DNA of 64,000 nucleotides. Origin: Chitinophaga pendula (GTDB taxonomy: Bacteria > Bacteroidota > Bacteroidia > Chitinophagales > Chitinophagaceae). The notes beneath the pieces were generated by a model. It searched no databases and was not told the origin of the DNA. It worked only from the letters and a program-made list of their open reading frames with translations. The DNA lies in the NCBI RefSeq assembly GCF_020386615.1, contig NZ_CP077769.1, positions 3,162,001-3,226,000 on the forward strand. Direction: 5' to 3'. Positions within the stretch are counted from its first letter, which is position 1, and every line of letters starts with the position of its first letter. The translations under genes and the position numbers were made by a program. This document shows positions 62,500 through 64,000 of the stretch, one piece after another.

Positions 62500-63213
62500 A
62501 TGAAAGATATCAAGACTATAGCATTTGATGCAGACGACACTTTGTGGGTGAACGAGCCTTATTTCCGTGAGGCGGAGTTACAGTTTGCCGGATTACTGGA
62601 GGATTATGTATCTCACCATGCGGCCTCCCAGGAATTGTTTAAAACGGAGATGGAGCGATTGTCGCTGTATGGATATGGTGTGAAGGGGTTTATGTTGTGT
62701 ATGATAGAAACTATTCTGCGGGTCACGGATCACCGGGCGCCGGCGGTGATGATACAGCAAGCGATCAATTACGGGCAGGACTTGCTGCACCGGCCTATTG
62801 AATTGCTGGACGGTGTGGAGGAGGTATTGCAGGCGTTGAGCGGGAAGTACCGGCTGGTGGTGGCGACGAAAGGCGATCTGCTGGACCAGGAGCGTAAGCT
62901 GAACAAGTCCGGGTTGGCGCATTATTTCCACCATATTGAGATCATGAGTGACAAAAAGGAGAAGGACTATCGCAAGTTGTTGAAACATCTTGACTGTGCT
63001 CCTGCATCTTTCCTGATGATCGGGAATTCTCTTAAGTCGGATGTGATGCCTGTGCTGGATATTGGCGGTCATGCGTTCCATATTCCATATCATACTACCT
63101 GGGCGCATGAAGAGGTGAGTCATGAGGTAACGGGCGACAACCTGTATACTTTTGAGGATATCCGTTCTATATTGCCGAAACTACTCGAAGCTACTACTGA
63201 TACGTCACATTAA
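62500..63213 (+). CDS. HAD family hydrolase
   Basis: 237 residues. Motif I is FDADDTLW (nucleophile Asp and acid Asp), motif II sits in VVATKGD, and the motif III-IV region includes KKEKDYRKLL and FLMIGNSLKSDV. The helical cap after motif I marks it as a subclass I phosphatase or haloacid-type hydrolase. Substrate unknown. The stop TAA overlaps the start of the next gene by one base (TAATG), so translation is coupled. Confidence 0.88.
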   Translation: MKDIKTIAFDADDTLWVNEPYFREAELQFAGLLEDYVSHHAASQELFKTEMERLSLYGYGVKGFMLCMIETILRVTDHRAPAVMIQQAINYGQDLLHRPIELLDGVEEVLQALSGKYRLVVATKGDLLDQERKLNKSGLAHYFHHIEIMSDKKEKDYRKLLKHLDCAPASFLMIGNSLKSDVMPVLDIGGHAFHIPYHTTWAHEEVSHEVTGDNLYTFEDIRSILPKLLEATTDTSH

Positions 63214-64000
63214 TGGAGCCATTGAAAGAAATGTATAACCGCTCGTTTTACGAGCGGTTATCTAAGTTATTACAGCCGCTGGTGCCTGGGTTCAGGCCAG
63301 CGGCCTTTTTGGGTGATATACATACGGATGCTTTTGCCGATATGGAGTTGAAGGAGCGGATGCGGCATACGACGAAGGTATTGCATGGGTATCTGCCTGG
63401 TGATTTCGGAGTGACGATGCAGGTATTCGACCAGTTGATTGCATCGATCCGGGCGGCTGGTTCCGGCAATAGTTTTGCGTTTATGTTCCTGCCGGATTAT
63501 ATCGAGGTGTATGGTATTGAGGAGTATGCGTTGTCTGTTGCGGCGATAGAGCGGGTGACGCAGTTTATCAGCTGTGAGTTTGCCGTACGACCGTTCCTGT
63601 TGAAATACGGGCTGACGATGGTGGAGCAGCTGATCTCCTGGTCCAGGCATCCGCATTATGCGGTGCGGCGATTGTCCAGCGAAGGGTTGCGGCCGCGGTT
63701 GCCCTGGGGGCTGGCGGTGCCTTATCTGAAGGCAGACCCCAGCGTACTGTTTCCCATGTTGGAGCAGTTGAAACATGATCCGCATGAGTGGGTGCGAAAG
63801 AGTGTAGCCAATCATATCAATGATATTGCGAAGGATCACCCGGCTGTGGTGGTGGACATTGCGAAGCGCTGGCTGGGACATAGTAAAGAGACGGATGCGA
63901 TTGTGAAACATGCCTGCCGAACGCTGTTCAAACAAGGGCATCCGGAGATACTGGCGTTATATAAGCTGGACAGTCAGCATATCCGCGTGGAGGCGTTGTC
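63213..64000 (+). CDS. AlkC-type DNA alkylation repair protein (3' truncated)
   Basis: The frame from ATG at 63213 stays open to the window end, 262 codons. The start reads MEPLKEMYNRSFYERLSKLL, with LQPLVPGFRPAAFL soon after. Helical pairs follow (WSRHPHYAVRRLSSEG, EWVRKSVANHINDIAK), the HEAT-like repeats of the AlkC/AlkD glycosylase family; RPRLPWG is a typical AlkC block. It removes alkylated bases from DNA. The C-terminus lies outside the window. It forms an operon with the HAD gene. Confidence 0.82.
   Translation, partial: MEPLKEMYNRSFYERLSKLLQPLVPGFRPAAFLGDIHTDAFADMELKERMRHTTKVLHGYLPGDFGVTMQVFDQLIASIRAAGSGNSFAFMFLPDYIEVYGIEEYALSVAAIERVTQFISCEFAVRPFLLKYGLTMVEQLISWSRHPHYAVRRLSSEGLRPRLPWGLAVPYLKADPSVLFPMLEQLKHDPHEWVRKSVANHINDIAKDHPAVVVDIAKRWLGHSKETDAIVKHACRTLFKQGHPEILALYKLDSQHIRVEAL

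Noticed and set aside
1..64000. tRNA, rRNA, CRISPR, insertion sequence or prophage
   Set aside because: None of the intergenic regions contains a recognisable cloverleaf, a CRISPR-type regularly spaced repeat, or a transposase or integrase gene.

Overview
The window looks like chromosomal DNA of a Bacteroidota member, most likely Chitinophaga or a close relative (Chitinophagaceae). The signs are secreted enzymes ending in type A Por-secretion (T9SS) sorting domains, a giant adhesin with a type B (CHU_C-like) sorting domain beside a PorP/SprF gene, promoters of the Bacteroidota form TTTG-N19..21-TAnnTTTG, almost no Shine-Dalgarno sequences, and many lipoproteins and glycan-active enzymes. I saw no rRNA, tRNA, CRISPR array, transposase or phage gene. 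Both ends cut a gene.

Layout. 1-10 kb: the tail of a probable polysaccharide-active protein, a multidomain GH16 glucanase, a short-chain dehydrogenase behind TetR-type operators, a glucose/sorbosone-dehydrogenase-like enzyme with two CBM6 modules, and an AHSA1 gene followed by a dihydrofolate-reductase-like gene broken by one in-frame TGA. 10-16 kb: a NADAR protein, then leuC-leuD-cimA-leuB. The third gene of that operon matches Leptospira-type citramalate synthase, so the operon probably makes 2-oxobutyrate from pyruvate for isoleucine. 16-24 kb: a Tat-exported Gfo/Idh/MocA oxidoreductase, a histidine kinase, a MarR-GNAT pair, a Tat-exported sugar isomerase-like protein and a GH99/71-like lipoprotein. 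24-32 kb: a gamma-glutamyltransferase homologue, then a tight five-gene operon of ethanolamine-type permease, glutamine-synthetase-like ligase, iron alcohol dehydrogenase, class-I amidotransferase-fold hydrolase and aldehyde dehydrogenase. Together these describe a complete gamma-glutamylated amino-alcohol pathway (ethanolamine to glycine) without a microcompartment. It is the strongest candidate here for an under-described system.

32-45 kb: a four-gene minus-strand unit that ends in a WD40/Omp85-barrel fusion and starts from a promoter built out of two dyads; an AraC regulator with its probable target; a TetR-SDR pair with perfect palindromic operators; a TlpA-like lipoprotein; two alpha/beta hydrolases; and an azoreductase. 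45-64 kb: a fused DhaK-DhaL kinase, a protein-glutaminase lipoprotein, the PorP/SprF plus 1967-residue adhesin pair, an MFS exporter, a GntR regulator in front of a GH38 alpha-mannosidase-like enzyme (with a tandem 22-bp repeat before its start codon), a HAD hydrolase, and the start of an AlkC-type DNA alkylation repair protein.

All calls come from reading the sequence and from recalled family motifs. No alignment or database search was run.
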